A DNA stretch of 64,000 nucleotides. Origin: Algoriphagus aquimarinus (GTDB lineage: Bacteria; Bacteroidota; Bacteroidia; Cytophagales; Cyclobacteriaceae). Each line of letters begins with the position of its first letter. Position 1 is the first letter of the stretch. The notes beneath the pieces are model-generated. The model ran no database searches, was not told the origin of the DNA, and saw nothing but the letters and a program-made list of their open reading frames with translations. The position numbers and the translations under genes are program-made. Shown here in pieces: positions 41,788 to 50,782 of this stretch. The stretch is from positions 1-64,000 of the forward strand of contig NZ_FOKK01000019.1 of assembly GCF_900112005.1 (NCBI RefSeq), given 5' to 3'.

Positions 41788-42753
41788 ATGGCAGTGATTG
41801 GGCAGGACATATCGCGAGCAAAAGGAGTTCTGGATGCAGGTGAATTGGTGGCTATTCCTACCGAAACCGTGTATGGTTTGGCAGGAAATGCACTGAATCC
41901 TGCGGCTGTAGCTTCGATTTTTGAAACGAAAAATCGCCCTAGTTTTGATCCCTTGATTATCCATGTTCCTTCTCTGGGAGCAGCTGAGAACTATGTGACT
42001 AACATTCCTTCGCCTCTCCGCAAGCTTGCTGAGCACTTTTGGCCAGGGCCACTTACACTCTTACTACCTAGAAAAAGCAACATTCCTGATATCGTCACCT
42101 CTGGATTGGATCGCGTGGCCGTGCGTGTCCCAGATCATTCGCTGAGCTTGGATTTGCTCGCTCAGTTAGACTATCCTTTGGCTGCGCCTAGTGCCAATCC
42201 ATTTGGATACATCAGTCCTACTTCGCCAAAGCATGTGAATGCTCAGCTGGGAGATAAAATTTCTTACATTCTGGATGGGGGAAATTGCAAAGTAGGCTTA
42301 GAAAGCACGATCGTAGGAATGGAAGAGGATGAAATCGTGGTTTATCGATTGGGAGGTTTAGATATTTCAGAGATTGAAAGCATTGTTGGGAAAGTGACTG
42401 TGAAAAGCCACAGTTCCTCAAATCCTCAGGCCCCAGGTTTATTAGAAAGTCACTATGCGCCTACCAAGCCATTTATACTTGGCAATCTGAATGAAATGGT
42501 TGCTTATTATCAAGAGCGAGAAGTCGACTTTGCAGTGCTTTCATTATCTCAATCATTTCCAGCTGTTCCTGTCGGAAATCAAATTGCTCTAAGTCCTCAG
42601 GCAGATTTGAAAGATGCTGCTACTCATCTATTTGCTGCTATGCGGACTTTGGATGAGTCAAATGCCACTGTTATTTTGGCAGAGCTAATGCCTGAAGAAG
42701 GCCTCGGAAAAGCCATAAATGATCGTTTGAAGCGAGCTTCGACGAAAGGTTAA
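41788..42753 (+). CDS. tsaC: L-threonylcarbamoyladenylate synthase (Sua5/TsaC type)
   Basis: A 321-residue protein of the long (Sua5) form. It makes threonylcarbamoyl-AMP from threonine, bicarbonate and ATP for the t6A37 modification of ANN-decoding tRNAs. The YrdC domain (1-190) has IPTETVYGLAGNA, ETKNRPSFDPLIIHV, WPGPLTLLL, and PLAAPSANPFGYISPT. The linker and Sua5 domain follow from about 200 (GLLESHYAPTKPF). Length and the linker motif distinguish it from short TsaC. It follows the TPR gene by a single base. TsaD, TsaB and TsaE are not in the window. Confidence 0.93.
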   Translation: MAVIGQDISRAKGVLDAGELVAIPTETVYGLAGNALNPAAVASIFETKNRPSFDPLIIHVPSLGAAENYVTNIPSPLRKLAEHFWPGPLTLLLPRKSNIPDIVTSGLDRVAVRVPDHSLSLDLLAQLDYPLAAPSANPFGYISPTSPKHVNAQLGDKISYILDGGNCKVGLESTIVGMEEDEIVVYRLGGLDISEIESIVGKVTVKSHSSSNPQAPGLLESHYAPTKPFILGNLNEMVAYYQEREVDFAVLSLSQSFPAVPVGNQIALSPQADLKDAATHLFAAMRTLDESNATVILAELMPEEGLGKAINDRLKRASTKG

Positions 42754-42875
42754 ATTTACTTTCCTATACTTCCTAGCAAATTGATCACAGATGAAAGTCT
42801 GTTTTTGCCGTAATCTTTGATAAATTCACACCTGATTTTTATCTATTTAATTAATCAAAAGCTATTAACCTTACT

Positions 42876-44075
42876 ATGAACTCTAGAATCAAAAATGTAG
42901 ATAACCTCAGTTTTGAAGGCAAAAAAGCACTCGTAAGAGTGGATTTCAATGTTCCTTTGGATAATGAGTTGAATGTAACTGACGACACTAGAATCCAAGC
43001 TGCGTTGCCAACTATCAATAAGATATTGACCGATGGTGGATCAGTGGTTTTGATGTCACACTTAGGCAGACCTAAATCTGGACCTGAGGATAAATTTTCT
43101 CTCAAAAATATTGTAGTTGCTTTGGAGAAAGCTTTGGGCAGACCAGTGAAATTTGCTCCGGACTGCATTGGGAGAGAGGCTGAAATGCTTGCTGAAGGCT
43201 TGAAGCCAGGTGAAGTATTATTACTTGAAAACCTTCGTTTCCACAAGGAGGAAGAAAAAGGTGATGTTGACTTTGCTAAGAAACTATCCAAGCTAGGCGA
43301 CATCTATGTTAATGATGCATTTGGTACAGCACATAGAGCTCATGCTTCTACAGCTGTAATCGCACAGTTTTTTACTGAAAAAGTTTGCGGATACCTGATG
43401 CTTTCTGAGTTGAAAAACGCAGATAAAGTTTTGGGTAATCCTGAAAGGCCATACACAGCGATCATGGGCGGTGCAAAAATCGCAGATAAAATTATGATCA
43501 TCGAGCAATTGCTCAATAAGGTGGACAACCTGATTATCGGTGGCGGTATGTCTTACACGTTTGCTAAAGCGCAAGGCGGAACTATAGGTGATTCTTTGCT
43601 AGAGGCTGATAAGATGGATTTCGTACTTGAGCTAATGGAGACTGCTAAAGAAAAAGGTGTTAACCTTATTCTTCCAGTTGATACCGTGATTTCAAAAGCT
43701 TTTGCAAATGATGCTGAGCAAGGAATGGCGAACAAAGGTGAGATTCCTGATGGCTGGATGGGCTTGGATATCGGACCAAAAACTCGTGAGATTTTCTCTG
43801 AGGTAATCGCAAATTCTAAGACTATCCTTTGGAATGGTCCAATGGGTGTTTTCGAAATGGATTCGTTTGATAAAGGAACTAAAGCTGTTGCGGAAGCGGT
43901 GGTAGCAGCGACTAAAGCTGGTGCATATTCATTGATCGGTGGAGGTGACTCTGCTGCAGCGGTTAATAAGTTCGGCTTTGGAGATGATGTTTCCTTCGTG
44001 TCTACTGGCGGTGGTGCATTGCTAGAGCACATGGAAGGCAAAGTGCTTCCTGGAGTTGCTGCTTTGGAGCCTTAA
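42876..44075 (+). CDS. pgk: phosphoglycerate kinase
   Basis: A 399-residue glycolytic enzyme that makes ATP from 1,3-bisphosphoglycerate. The N-terminal signature is ALVRVDFNVPLD (about 19-30), with DDTRIQAALPTI and HLGRPK further on. LLENLRFHKEEEKGD and FGTAHRAHASTAV belong to the substrate-binding half. The ATP half has GGAKIADKI near 200, GGMSYTF, and the end motif FVSTGGGALLEHMEGK. All blocks are intact. It stands alone, 120 bases after sua5/tsaC, and ends at a bidirectional terminator. Confidence 0.98.
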   Translation: MNSRIKNVDNLSFEGKKALVRVDFNVPLDNELNVTDDTRIQAALPTINKILTDGGSVVLMSHLGRPKSGPEDKFSLKNIVVALEKALGRPVKFAPDCIGREAEMLAEGLKPGEVLLLENLRFHKEEEKGDVDFAKKLSKLGDIYVNDAFGTAHRAHASTAVIAQFFTEKVCGYLMLSELKNADKVLGNPERPYTAIMGGAKIADKIMIIEQLLNKVDNLIIGGGMSYTFAKAQGGTIGDSLLEADKMDFVLELMETAKEKGVNLILPVDTVISKAFANDAEQGMANKGEIPDGWMGLDIGPKTREIFSEVIANSKTILWNGPMGVFEMDSFDKGTKAVAEAVVAATKAGAYSLIGGGDSAAAVNKFGFGDDVSFVSTGGGALLEHMEGKVLPGVAALEP

Positions 44076-44094
44076 GTCTAACAAAAATCTATGA

Positions 44095-44131
44095 AAAAAG
44101 GCTGTCAGAAGTAATTCTGACAGCCTTTTTA
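44095..44131. terminator. bidirectional terminator between pgk and the phosphoesterase gene
   Basis: An 11-bp stem GGCTGTCAGAA / TTCTGACAGCC around GTAA, with T runs on both strands. It serves two convergent genes. Confidence 0.9.
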
Positions 44132-44156
44132 GCTTACAATGCAGGAGTGAAAACTT

Positions 44157-45017
44157 TTATTTCCACTCAATCTCCACTAGCACTGGAAAATGATCCGACG
44201 GATACTTTTTACCATAATTATCAGTAAGGATTCCGTGACGAATTACGTTCAGATTTCCTTTTACAAATACATGATCGATGATGCCATCAGGCATTTTCTC
44301 CCAGTCAAAACCTGTGAAAGAACCAGCGGGGCCGTAAGAAGGAACCTCGGAGATCAATCTAGCATCTTGCCAATCGGGATTTGAAGTAATGGTACCGTAA
44401 GCCGCATTATCGGGTTTTACATTGAAGTCGCCCATGAGAATAGCAGGAGCATTTTCTTTGTTGATTTTAGACACTTGAGCCATTACAAGTTTGCTACTTT
44501 CTTCTCGAGCTTGCTGTCCGATGTGATCGTAATGAATGTTAAATACATAGAAAGTTTTTCCTGATTCATCCTTGAATTTTCCCCAGGTACAGATTCTGTT
44601 GAGGGAGGCATCCCAGCCCTTGCTTGGTTTCTCAGGAGTGGGCGATAGCCAGAAGGTGCCTTGATCCAAAATTTCAAACTTCTTGGCATCATAGAGAATC
44701 GCGGCATATTCTCCACTTTCGGTCCCATCATTACGGCCAACGCCGATGTATTTGTATCCAAGTTCAGTACTCAAGTCAGTCAGTTGATTATGTAATGCTT
44801 CCTGCACACCGAATAATTCGATTTGATGAAACTGAATCAGGCTTGCGACATGTGGTAGCCGATCTGCCCAAAGGTTTCCGACGTCATTTTGATTGGCATA
44901 TCGAATGTTGAAAGTCGCAAAATTATGTGTTTGCGCTATAGAAAGGGCGTTTGTTCCTACCGTAAAAGCTAGGAGAAACACAGATGTTTTTAAAATACTT
45001 CTAATGATTGAATTCAT
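44157..45017 (-). CDS. exported endonuclease/exonuclease/phosphatase (EEP) family protein
   Basis: A 286-residue protein with a signal peptide (to about residue 28, ALSIAQ). The EEP fold shows FATFNIRYANQND (start motif with catalytic Asn), GVQEAL (metal-binding Glu), MGDFNVKPDN (D and N) and YPSDHFPVLVEI (final His). The substrate may be a sugar phosphate, phospholipid or nucleic acid; secretion and length of about 280 residues are like Bacteroidota phosphodiesterases of unknown substrate. It converges on pgk with the terminator between. Confidence 0.9.
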   Translation of the reverse strand: MNSIIRSILKTSVFLLAFTVGTNALSIAQTHNFATFNIRYANQNDVGNLWADRLPHVASLIQFHQIELFGVQEALHNQLTDLSTELGYKYIGVGRNDGTESGEYAAILYDAKKFEILDQGTFWLSPTPEKPSKGWDASLNRICTWGKFKDESGKTFYVFNIHYDHIGQQAREESSKLVMAQVSKINKENAPAILMGDFNVKPDNAAYGTITSNPDWQDARLISEVPSYGPAGSFTGFDWEKMPDGIIDHVFVKGNLNVIRHGILTDNYGKKYPSDHFPVLVEIEWK

Positions 45018-45174
45018 GATTTCAGAACTTATTCTTGAAAAATGGTTTAAGTATCTAAAATTGAATCATAATTTCATCAAATGAAATCAAGCATGAAAAA
45101 AATGTCAAACATTTCGATGATTAGAATACATGCGAGACAGGCAACCTGTCCTTTGAAAATCAACTAATAAACAC

Positions 45175-46068
45175 ATGAAAACCTTTTATCCCAAAGACCT
45201 AACAACTCAGGAATTTCATGGCTTGCTCCAAGGAGCTGTAGCTCCTCGCCCGATTGCTTTTGCAAGTACTATTGATCGAGATGGAAATGTGAACCTGAGT
45301 CCGTTTAGCTTTTTCAACTTGTTCAGTACGAATCCTGCGATATTGATCTTTTCTCCATCCAGACGCGTGCGTGATAACACCACCAAGCATACTTTGGAAA
45401 ATGTTTTGGAAGTGCCCGAAGTGGTGATTCACGTCGTTCATTTCGGGATGGTGGAGCAAATGTCTCTCGCAAGTACAGAGTATGGGAAAGGTGTGAATGA
45501 ATTTGATAAAGCTGGATTTACACAAGTGAAATCAAATGAAGTGAAGCCCCCGCGCATCCAGGAAGCACATGTTGCCTTTGAGTGCAAAGTGAACGAAGTA
45601 AAGTCACTAGGAGACAGTGGAGGAGCTGGGAATTTGGTGATATGTGAGGTGTTGGTTGCTCATGTAAACGAAGCGGTTTTAGATGAAATGGGCGTAATTG
45701 ATCCTAGGAAGCTTGATGCGGTGGCAAGATTGGGCGGAAATTGGTACAGCCGTGCCAGTGGAGCATCTCTATTTCAAATTCCAAAACCCTTGCGTACCCT
45801 AGGTATTGGAATTGACCAAATGCCAGCCGAAGTTAGAAATAGCACGATTTTAAGTGGAAACAATCTTGGGAGATTGGGCAATGTGGAGGCTCTTCCAAGT
45901 CCGGCTGAGGTTGCAGATTTTGGTCAAGGCGCAGAGATTCAAGAAATGAGAATTCGCTTTCAGTATGATCAAGACTCGCTGGCGGACCATTTGCATCTTT
46001 TGGCTAAGGAAGCACTAGACGAGGATGATGTGGATAGAGCTTGGCTAATATTGCTTCAGAAAGGGTAA
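45175..46068 (+). CDS. flavin reductase-family protein
   Basis: A 297-residue protein with an N-terminal flavin reductase-like domain (FMN-binding split barrel). QGAVAPRPIAFASTIDRDGNVNLSPFSFFNLFSTNPAIL (about 19-57) is the FMN-binding segment. After about 210 it has an extra C-terminal part of some 80 residues with acidic helices. Members reduce flavins or unknown substrates with NAD(P)H or hold FMN. Longer than the 160-200 residues usual for stand-alone flavin reductases, so the C-terminal extension is notable. Ends 240 bases before sppA; no partner is adjacent. Confidence 0.82.
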   Translation: MKTFYPKDLTTQEFHGLLQGAVAPRPIAFASTIDRDGNVNLSPFSFFNLFSTNPAILIFSPSRRVRDNTTKHTLENVLEVPEVVIHVVHFGMVEQMSLASTEYGKGVNEFDKAGFTQVKSNEVKPPRIQEAHVAFECKVNEVKSLGDSGGAGNLVICEVLVAHVNEAVLDEMGVIDPRKLDAVARLGGNWYSRASGASLFQIPKPLRTLGIGIDQMPAEVRNSTILSGNNLGRLGNVEALPSPAEVADFGQGAEIQEMRIRFQYDQDSLADHLHLLAKEALDEDDVDRAWLILLQKG

Positions 46069-46283
46069 AAGAGTATTCAGTCATCAGTCTCAGTTTTCAG
46101 AATCTCCTTAGTTTGTGCAATCTCGATGAGTTTGTGATCTGAACTGCCAACAGCGGAAGGCTTGTGTCTTTTGAAGAGCAGTTTTCGGACAGGCTCAAGC
46201 CAGTGGGTGTTAATCAGATTTTGTTATTCGGAAAAATCAGACGGTGAGTATCTAAGCCCATGCGGCATTTAAGGAAAAGTCAA

Positions 46284-46311
46284 AAAGAAAGCGGCCTGAG
46301 CCGCTTTCTTT
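46284..46311 (-). terminator. terminator of sppA
   Basis: AAAGAAAGCGGC pairs perfectly with GCCGCTTTCTTT around CTGA. It overlaps the last bases of the sppA stop codon and continues into T on the minus strand. Confidence 0.85.
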
Positions 46312-48079
46312 ATTTTATGATGATTTCCTGTGGCATTCTTACTTGGACACCTTGATAGGTTTTTAGTTTTTCTACTTGCTTGTAAAGTGTGTAGTTTGAT
46401 CCCAATTCGCTTTTTAGAATTTTGACCTGAACACTATTTCCTAAGTCCTCCATGATCGTTTCAAACCAAGGTTTCTTCGTAGGATAATATACTACCCGAT
46501 AGTCATCCATAGCACCAATTCTCGCTGCAGCGATTTCAATAGTCGTATTCAAACCTCCAAGCACATCTACTAATCCTCTTTCTTTAGCTTGGTTTCCAGT
46601 CCATACTCTGCCCGATGCTACTTCCTTTACAGCTTCTGGAGACATGCCTCTACCTTCCGATACTCTGGAAATAAAGGTCTCATAACCATCTTCCACCGAA
46701 TTTTGGATGATAGATCGTTCCACCTCTGTCATCGGTCTAGTTGGATTCATGAAGTCAGAAAGTTCTCCTGTTTTCACCACATCCGTAGTAATGCCAAGCT
46801 TGTCATTAAGCAATTCTTGTGCGTTGAACATCATACCGAAAATCCCGATAGAGCCTGTGATCGTGTTTGGCTGGGCTACAATAGTATCCGCAGGAGCTGA
46901 AATGTAATAACCACCTGAGGCAGCTACTTCACCCATGGATACATATACTGGCTTTACTTTTTTGGCTTCAGCCATTTCTCTCCATATCACTTCAGAAGCG
47001 ACTACTGATCCTCCTGGAGAATTCACGCGGAGTACAATTGCTTTGATATTGTCGTCTTTACGAGCTTTGCGGATTTCTTTTGCAAACTTATCTGAACTGA
47101 TTACCCCTTCCGCATTTCCACCTACAATCTCACCTTCTGCGATGATTACGGCTATTCTATTAGAGGAAGTGATGTTTTTCGACTTAGTCGTTTTATTTAA
47201 GTCAGTAGCATTGATAGTTTTGATATCATCATCCTCATCGATACCGAGCTTGTCTTTCAATTTGGAAAGTACTTGATCCAAATACAACAACTCTGTAGCC
47301 AAGCCATAGGTCACTGCATCTTGTGGCTTGCGAACAAGCATCAAATCATTGATTTTTTTCAAGCTATCATAAGCGATACCTCTTGATTCAGAGACACCAT
47401 GAAGTGCAAACTGATTCATGTCATCCAAAAATGACTGGGTTTGTAATCTAGCTTCAGGGCTGTTTTTTTCTAGGATAAAAGGCTCTACGGCAGATTTGAA
47501 TTCACCCACCCGGAAAATTTCAGGTTTCACACCGACTTTTTCGAATAGACCTTTGAAGAAAATTCCCTCCGAAGAAAACCCGTTGAAGTCTATTCCTCCT
47601 AAAGGATTCAGGTAGATTTCGTCAGCAACTGAAGCGATGTAATAACCACCTTCAGTGTAAGCTTCATCGTAAGCAACGATGAATTTGCCGGAAGTTTTAA
47701 AATCAACCAATGCTTCGCGAAGCTCAAGTAAATTAGCTTGACCAGCCATGATAAGGCCAGTATTTAGATAAATACCTTTAATGTTATCATTGGTTTTTGC
47801 TGCGCCAATGGCTTTTTTAAGGTTGATTAGACCAGCAGTCATTTCCTGACCGAACGGATTTCCAAAGATTGAAAGATCCAAATCATCCTCAGATGTACGC
47901 TCTACAATAGTTCTTCCGTTTAGATCCAAGTGTAAAACAGAGTTCTCACTTACTGTCACCTCTTCAGATCCACTTGATGAAGCCACAATGCCAATCAGGC
48001 CCAACATAAGAAGCACACTGAGTATGCTGAAAACAAAAAGACCGACGATCACCGCCAGTACATTTCCTAAGAATTTCAT
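46310..48079 (-). CDS. sppA: signal peptide peptidase SppA (long, 67K type)
   Basis: A 589-residue serine peptidase of the inner membrane that degrades leftover signal peptides. One N-terminal membrane segment (about 5-30) anchors it. Two tandem S49 domains follow: the first near 80-270 (LIMAGQANLLELREAL, YIASVADEIYLNP), the second near 300-500 (VLRVNSPGGSVVASEVIW, GEVAASGGYYISAPADTI, ITGSIGIFGMMFN). The Ser in GSIGIFG fits the nucleophile and the Lys of the N-terminal half would be the base, as in E. coli SppA. It is divergent from folK. Confidence 0.95.
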   Translation of the reverse strand: MKFLGNVLAVIVGLFVFSILSVLLMLGLIGIVASSSGSEEVTVSENSVLHLDLNGRTIVERTSEDDLDLSIFGNPFGQEMTAGLINLKKAIGAAKTNDNIKGIYLNTGLIMAGQANLLELREALVDFKTSGKFIVAYDEAYTEGGYYIASVADEIYLNPLGGIDFNGFSSEGIFFKGLFEKVGVKPEIFRVGEFKSAVEPFILEKNSPEARLQTQSFLDDMNQFALHGVSESRGIAYDSLKKINDLMLVRKPQDAVTYGLATELLYLDQVLSKLKDKLGIDEDDDIKTINATDLNKTTKSKNITSSNRIAVIIAEGEIVGGNAEGVISSDKFAKEIRKARKDDNIKAIVLRVNSPGGSVVASEVIWREMAEAKKVKPVYVSMGEVAASGGYYISAPADTIVAQPNTITGSIGIFGMMFNAQELLNDKLGITTDVVKTGELSDFMNPTRPMTEVERSIIQNSVEDGYETFISRVSEGRGMSPEAVKEVASGRVWTGNQAKERGLVDVLGGLNTTIEIAAARIGAMDDYRVVYYPTKKPWFETIMEDLGNSVQVKILKSELGSNYTLYKQVEKLKTYQGVQVRMPQEIIIK

Positions 48080-48150
48080 AAGCTAAATTATTTGAAGCCC
48101 CAAAATAACCTAATTTGAGCCATGTTTACAAAAGCAATAATAGGCTGAGA

Positions 48151-48636
48151 ATGTTTGAAAAAGCTGTTTTAATAGTAGGAGGAAATAAAGGCGATCGAAA
48201 TGCACTGCTGAAGGCGGCGGTGGAGGCCGTTTCAGAATTAGGGAAAATAACGCTCAGTTCTAAAGTTTATGAAACGGAAGCGTGGGGAGGAGTGGCTAAA
48301 GGGCCATTTTTGAATCAAGTTGTAGAAATCCAAACTGCCTATTCTCCAACTGAACTCTTAGCTTTTATCCAGCAAATAGAAAAAGATCTAGGAAGAAAAA
48401 GAGATGAGCATTGGGGAGATCGGACGATGGATATTGATATTATTTATTTTGGAGTGGACGTTATAAATACTCCTGAACTTCAAGTTCCTCATCCATTTAT
48501 TGCGGAGCGCAAATTTGTTTTAGTGCCGTTAGCAGAGATTTTACCGGAGTTTATTCATCCAGTTTTGCAGAAAAGTAGTCTGGAGATGCTGAAAGAATGT
48601 GAGGATAAATCTGAGGTATGGGAGTTGAGAGGTTGA
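48151..48636 (+). CDS. folK: 2-amino-4-hydroxy-6-hydroxymethyldihydropteridine diphosphokinase
   Basis: 161 residues from the ATG at 48151; the longer frame from the TTG at 48115 has no good start. It transfers pyrophosphate from ATP to the hydroxymethyl-pterin in folate synthesis. IVGGNKGDRNALL (about 7-19) is the opening motif, YETEAWGGVAKGPFLNQVVEI follows, and DRTMDIDIIYFG (about 91-102) holds the two metal-binding Asp. HPFIAERKFVLVPLAEI is the C-terminal signature. It reads away from sppA; folB/folP are not adjacent. Confidence 0.94.
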   Translation: MFEKAVLIVGGNKGDRNALLKAAVEAVSELGKITLSSKVYETEAWGGVAKGPFLNQVVEIQTAYSPTELLAFIQQIEKDLGRKRDEHWGDRTMDIDIIYFGVDVINTPELQVPHPFIAERKFVLVPLAEILPEFIHPVLQKSSLEMLKECEDKSEVWELRG

Positions 48637-48721
48637 TGGTTTTGTGTTCTGCCGCTTCTCCAGAAGCTGCAGGAATTCTAGAATTAATGTAAATTGCATT
48701 ATTAGTTAAAATGAATAAATA

Positions 48722-48916
48722 ATGAGTTTTCAATACATCAAAAAAAATAAGCATAAGAATGAAGGTGTCTTTGTTCCCCTAACAGAAGGTGAGGATTTGT
48801 CGGAAAATCCTGAAAAAGTAGAAGGTGAAGATGATACAGTCGAAGATTGGAACCGGATAGTTGCAACTAAGCAGAAGGAAAAAGATCACGAAGAAGTCTC
48901 CAAGAAAGATCAATAG
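48722..48916 (+). CDS. small acidic/charged protein, hypothetical
   Basis: A possible 64-residue protein of very high charge (Glu/Asp/Lys about half of residues), with no hydrophobic segment. The sequence GEDLSENPEKVEGEDDTVEDW has the look of a disordered tail. No family is recognised. It begins 86 bases after folK, has an ATG, and no terminator closely follows. It may be a real small gene or a chance frame. Confidence 0.45.
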   Translation: MSFQYIKKNKHKNEGVFVPLTEGEDLSENPEKVEGEDDTVEDWNRIVATKQKEKDHEEVSKKDQ

Positions 48917-49240
48917 GAGATGAGGGGTCAATAGAGTAAGCTAGAGACTAGGATTTCGCTTTTTCAGAGCTTGGAATTAGGATCTTGTTTTTACACATGC
49001 TTATCGAGCTGGGCTTAGATAGGTGGGATTTTCAGCCCTTTCCCACATAAAATTTTAAAGAATCTAATTGCTCTGTTTAGGCTAATTTTTGGTAAAATTA
49101 GTTGGGCCAAAGTTTAGCTTATGGTCAGACAGCATTCATGTATCTCAAATTTGTAACAAAAAAAGCTTGATCCAAATCCTCAGATTTGAACTAAGCTTTT
49201 ACTTTATTTTCACTGTGTTCCTCCGCGAATTACTCTGCAG
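48917..49240. other. 324-bp region without a gene
   Basis: I see no supported ORF. The only clear structure is the fabD terminator at 49157-49200. The rest shows scattered T-rich motifs without clear promoter pairs. Confidence 0.6.
49157..49200 (-). terminator. terminator of fabD
   Basis: A long hairpin: AAAAGCTT / AAGCTTTT outer stem, CAAAT / ATTTG inner stem, six-base loop, and seven T on the minus strand. It begins 40 bases after the fabD stop. Confidence 0.8.
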
Positions 49241-50116
49241 TTACAACCCTGAAACCTCAGCTTCAGGATGGATTTTTTTAACCAAGCCTTGGAGCACTTT
49301 TCCAGGTCCACATTCCACGAATTCTGTAGCGCCATCAGCAACCATGTTTTGAACGGATTGCGTCCATTTCACCGGAGCAGTAAGCTGAGCGATTAGATTT
49401 GCTTTAATCTCAGCTATGTCGGTAACAGCCGTGGTGCTTACGTTTTGGTAAACAGGACAGCTAGGACTATGGAAAGTAGTGGCTTCGATAGCCGTCTGCA
49501 ATTTCTCGCGAGCTGGTTCCATTAGTGGAGAGTGAAACGCTCCACCCACTGGTAGCGGCAACGCACGCTTAGCTCCAGCCTCTTTCATTTTTTCGCAGGC
49601 AATCTCGATTCCTTTGTTAGAACCAGAAATAACCAACTGACCTGGACAATTATAGTTCGCTGGTACCACCACTTCTTCAGTGAAAGTAGCACAGATTTCT
49701 TCTACCTTTTCATCTGCCAATCCTAAGATAGCAGCCATGGTAGAAGGATTGATTTCACAGGCTTCCTGCATCGCAAGTGCTCTCTGATAGACTAACTTCA
49801 ATCCATCTTCGAAAGCAAGGGTCCCATTGGCAACCAAAGCTGAAAGTTCGCCCAAAGAGTGACCCGCAACCATGTCTGGCGAGAAGTCGGGAGTTGTTTT
49901 CGCTAATATCACGGAATGAAGAAATACAGCAGGCTGAGTTACATTGGTTTGCTTCAGTTCCTCAGCAGTTCCTTCAAACATGATGTCTGTGATGCGGAAA
50001 CCTAAGATTTCATTAGCTCTCTCAAATAATTCTTTTGCTTGAGGATTTTCTTCATAAAGTGCTTTTCCCATTCCTGGGAATTGGGCGCCTTGGCCCGGAA
50101 AAACAAATGCCTTCAT
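49241..50116 (-). CDS. fabD: malonyl-CoA:ACP transacylase
   Basis: 291 residues from the ATG at 50116. A longer frame from 50167 adds 17 residues ahead of the family's canonical start (KAFVFPGQGAQFPGMG) and is rejected. The nucleophile is S87 in VAGHSLGELSALV. The His partner is probably in GGAFHSPLMEPA near 195-205, and NVSTTAVTD and FVECGPGKVLQGLVKK belong to the C-terminal part. It loads malonate onto acyl carrier protein to start fatty acid elongation. It stands alone, unlike fabD-fabG-acpP clusters in many bacteria. Confidence 0.95.
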   Translation of the reverse strand: MKAFVFPGQGAQFPGMGKALYEENPQAKELFERANEILGFRITDIMFEGTAEELKQTNVTQPAVFLHSVILAKTTPDFSPDMVAGHSLGELSALVANGTLAFEDGLKLVYQRALAMQEACEINPSTMAAILGLADEKVEEICATFTEEVVVPANYNCPGQLVISGSNKGIEIACEKMKEAGAKRALPLPVGGAFHSPLMEPAREKLQTAIEATTFHSPSCPVYQNVSTTAVTDIAEIKANLIAQLTAPVKWTQSVQNMVADGATEFVECGPGKVLQGLVKKIHPEAEVSGL

Positions 50117-50338
50117 TAAGTAGTATTTTTTTGTTCGGTGCAAATATATGGCTTTTCCCAAAGTCATACTGCACTTGGAGATATGCGAGTCAAGCTTGAA
50201 TGCGGATATTGAGTATGACTTTTAGATTTCCTATGATTAAATCCCCCTTGCCCCCTTACAAGGTGAATTGCCAAATTTGAACTTCAACCATTGCCGAAGA
50301 ACCTTTGTGAGATTTCAGATTTACACCTAATTAACAAT

Positions 50339-50782
50339 TCACACGCTTAGCTTGATCCCTGTTTGGGATATGGTTTCCGAGGAAAGAAACTTTGCTTTTT
50401 CGGCTGGAGAGGGAAGTCTACAGGTGCTTTTTTTTCCAAACCAGCGGTACCGATTACTGCCAATCCAGTTGTAAAAAGGATCTCTAAGGAATTTTGGGAT
50501 AAAAATAAGGGGATACAAAGCAGGCCATAGTCCAGATAGGTTTCTGGCTATTTTCAGTGCCGCTGTGCTTTTGTAATAAATTTCACCCTTTTCCAAAAGA
50601 ACTAGGGAGTCGAGGTAATCTTCTCGAACATCATAATTAGAGAGTATTGTTTTGCTAAAATCCTCTTGCAATGCTCCCACCAAGAAGTGATCTTTTTGAT
50701 CTCTTTGGATCACAAAATCAATGGAAGCATTACAGAGGTTGCAAACCCCATCAAAGAATATGATGGATTTATTTTCTGTCAT
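50339..50782 (-). CDS. DCC-family thiol-disulfide oxidoreductase-like protein (DUF393)
   Basis: 147 residues from the ATG at 50782, chosen because IIFFDGVCNLCN (7-18) comes next to the start. A longer frame reading from 50914 only shadows the secreted protein gene. The DGVCNLC motif (C14, C17) is the CxxC-like pair of the DCC family, named for D-x-x-C. The ALQEDFSKTIL segment and the hydrophobic LWPALYPLIFIP (about 107-118) are also typical. Role: disulfide exchange in an unknown process. The start overlaps the stop of the upstream large secreted protein gene by four bases, so the two are translated together. Confidence 0.85.
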   Translation of the reverse strand: MTENKSIIFFDGVCNLCNASIDFVIQRDQKDHFLVGALQEDFSKTILSNYDVREDYLDSLVLLEKGEIYYKSTAALKIARNLSGLWPALYPLIFIPKFLRDPFYNWIGSNRYRWFGKKSTCRLPSPAEKAKFLSSETISQTGIKLSV

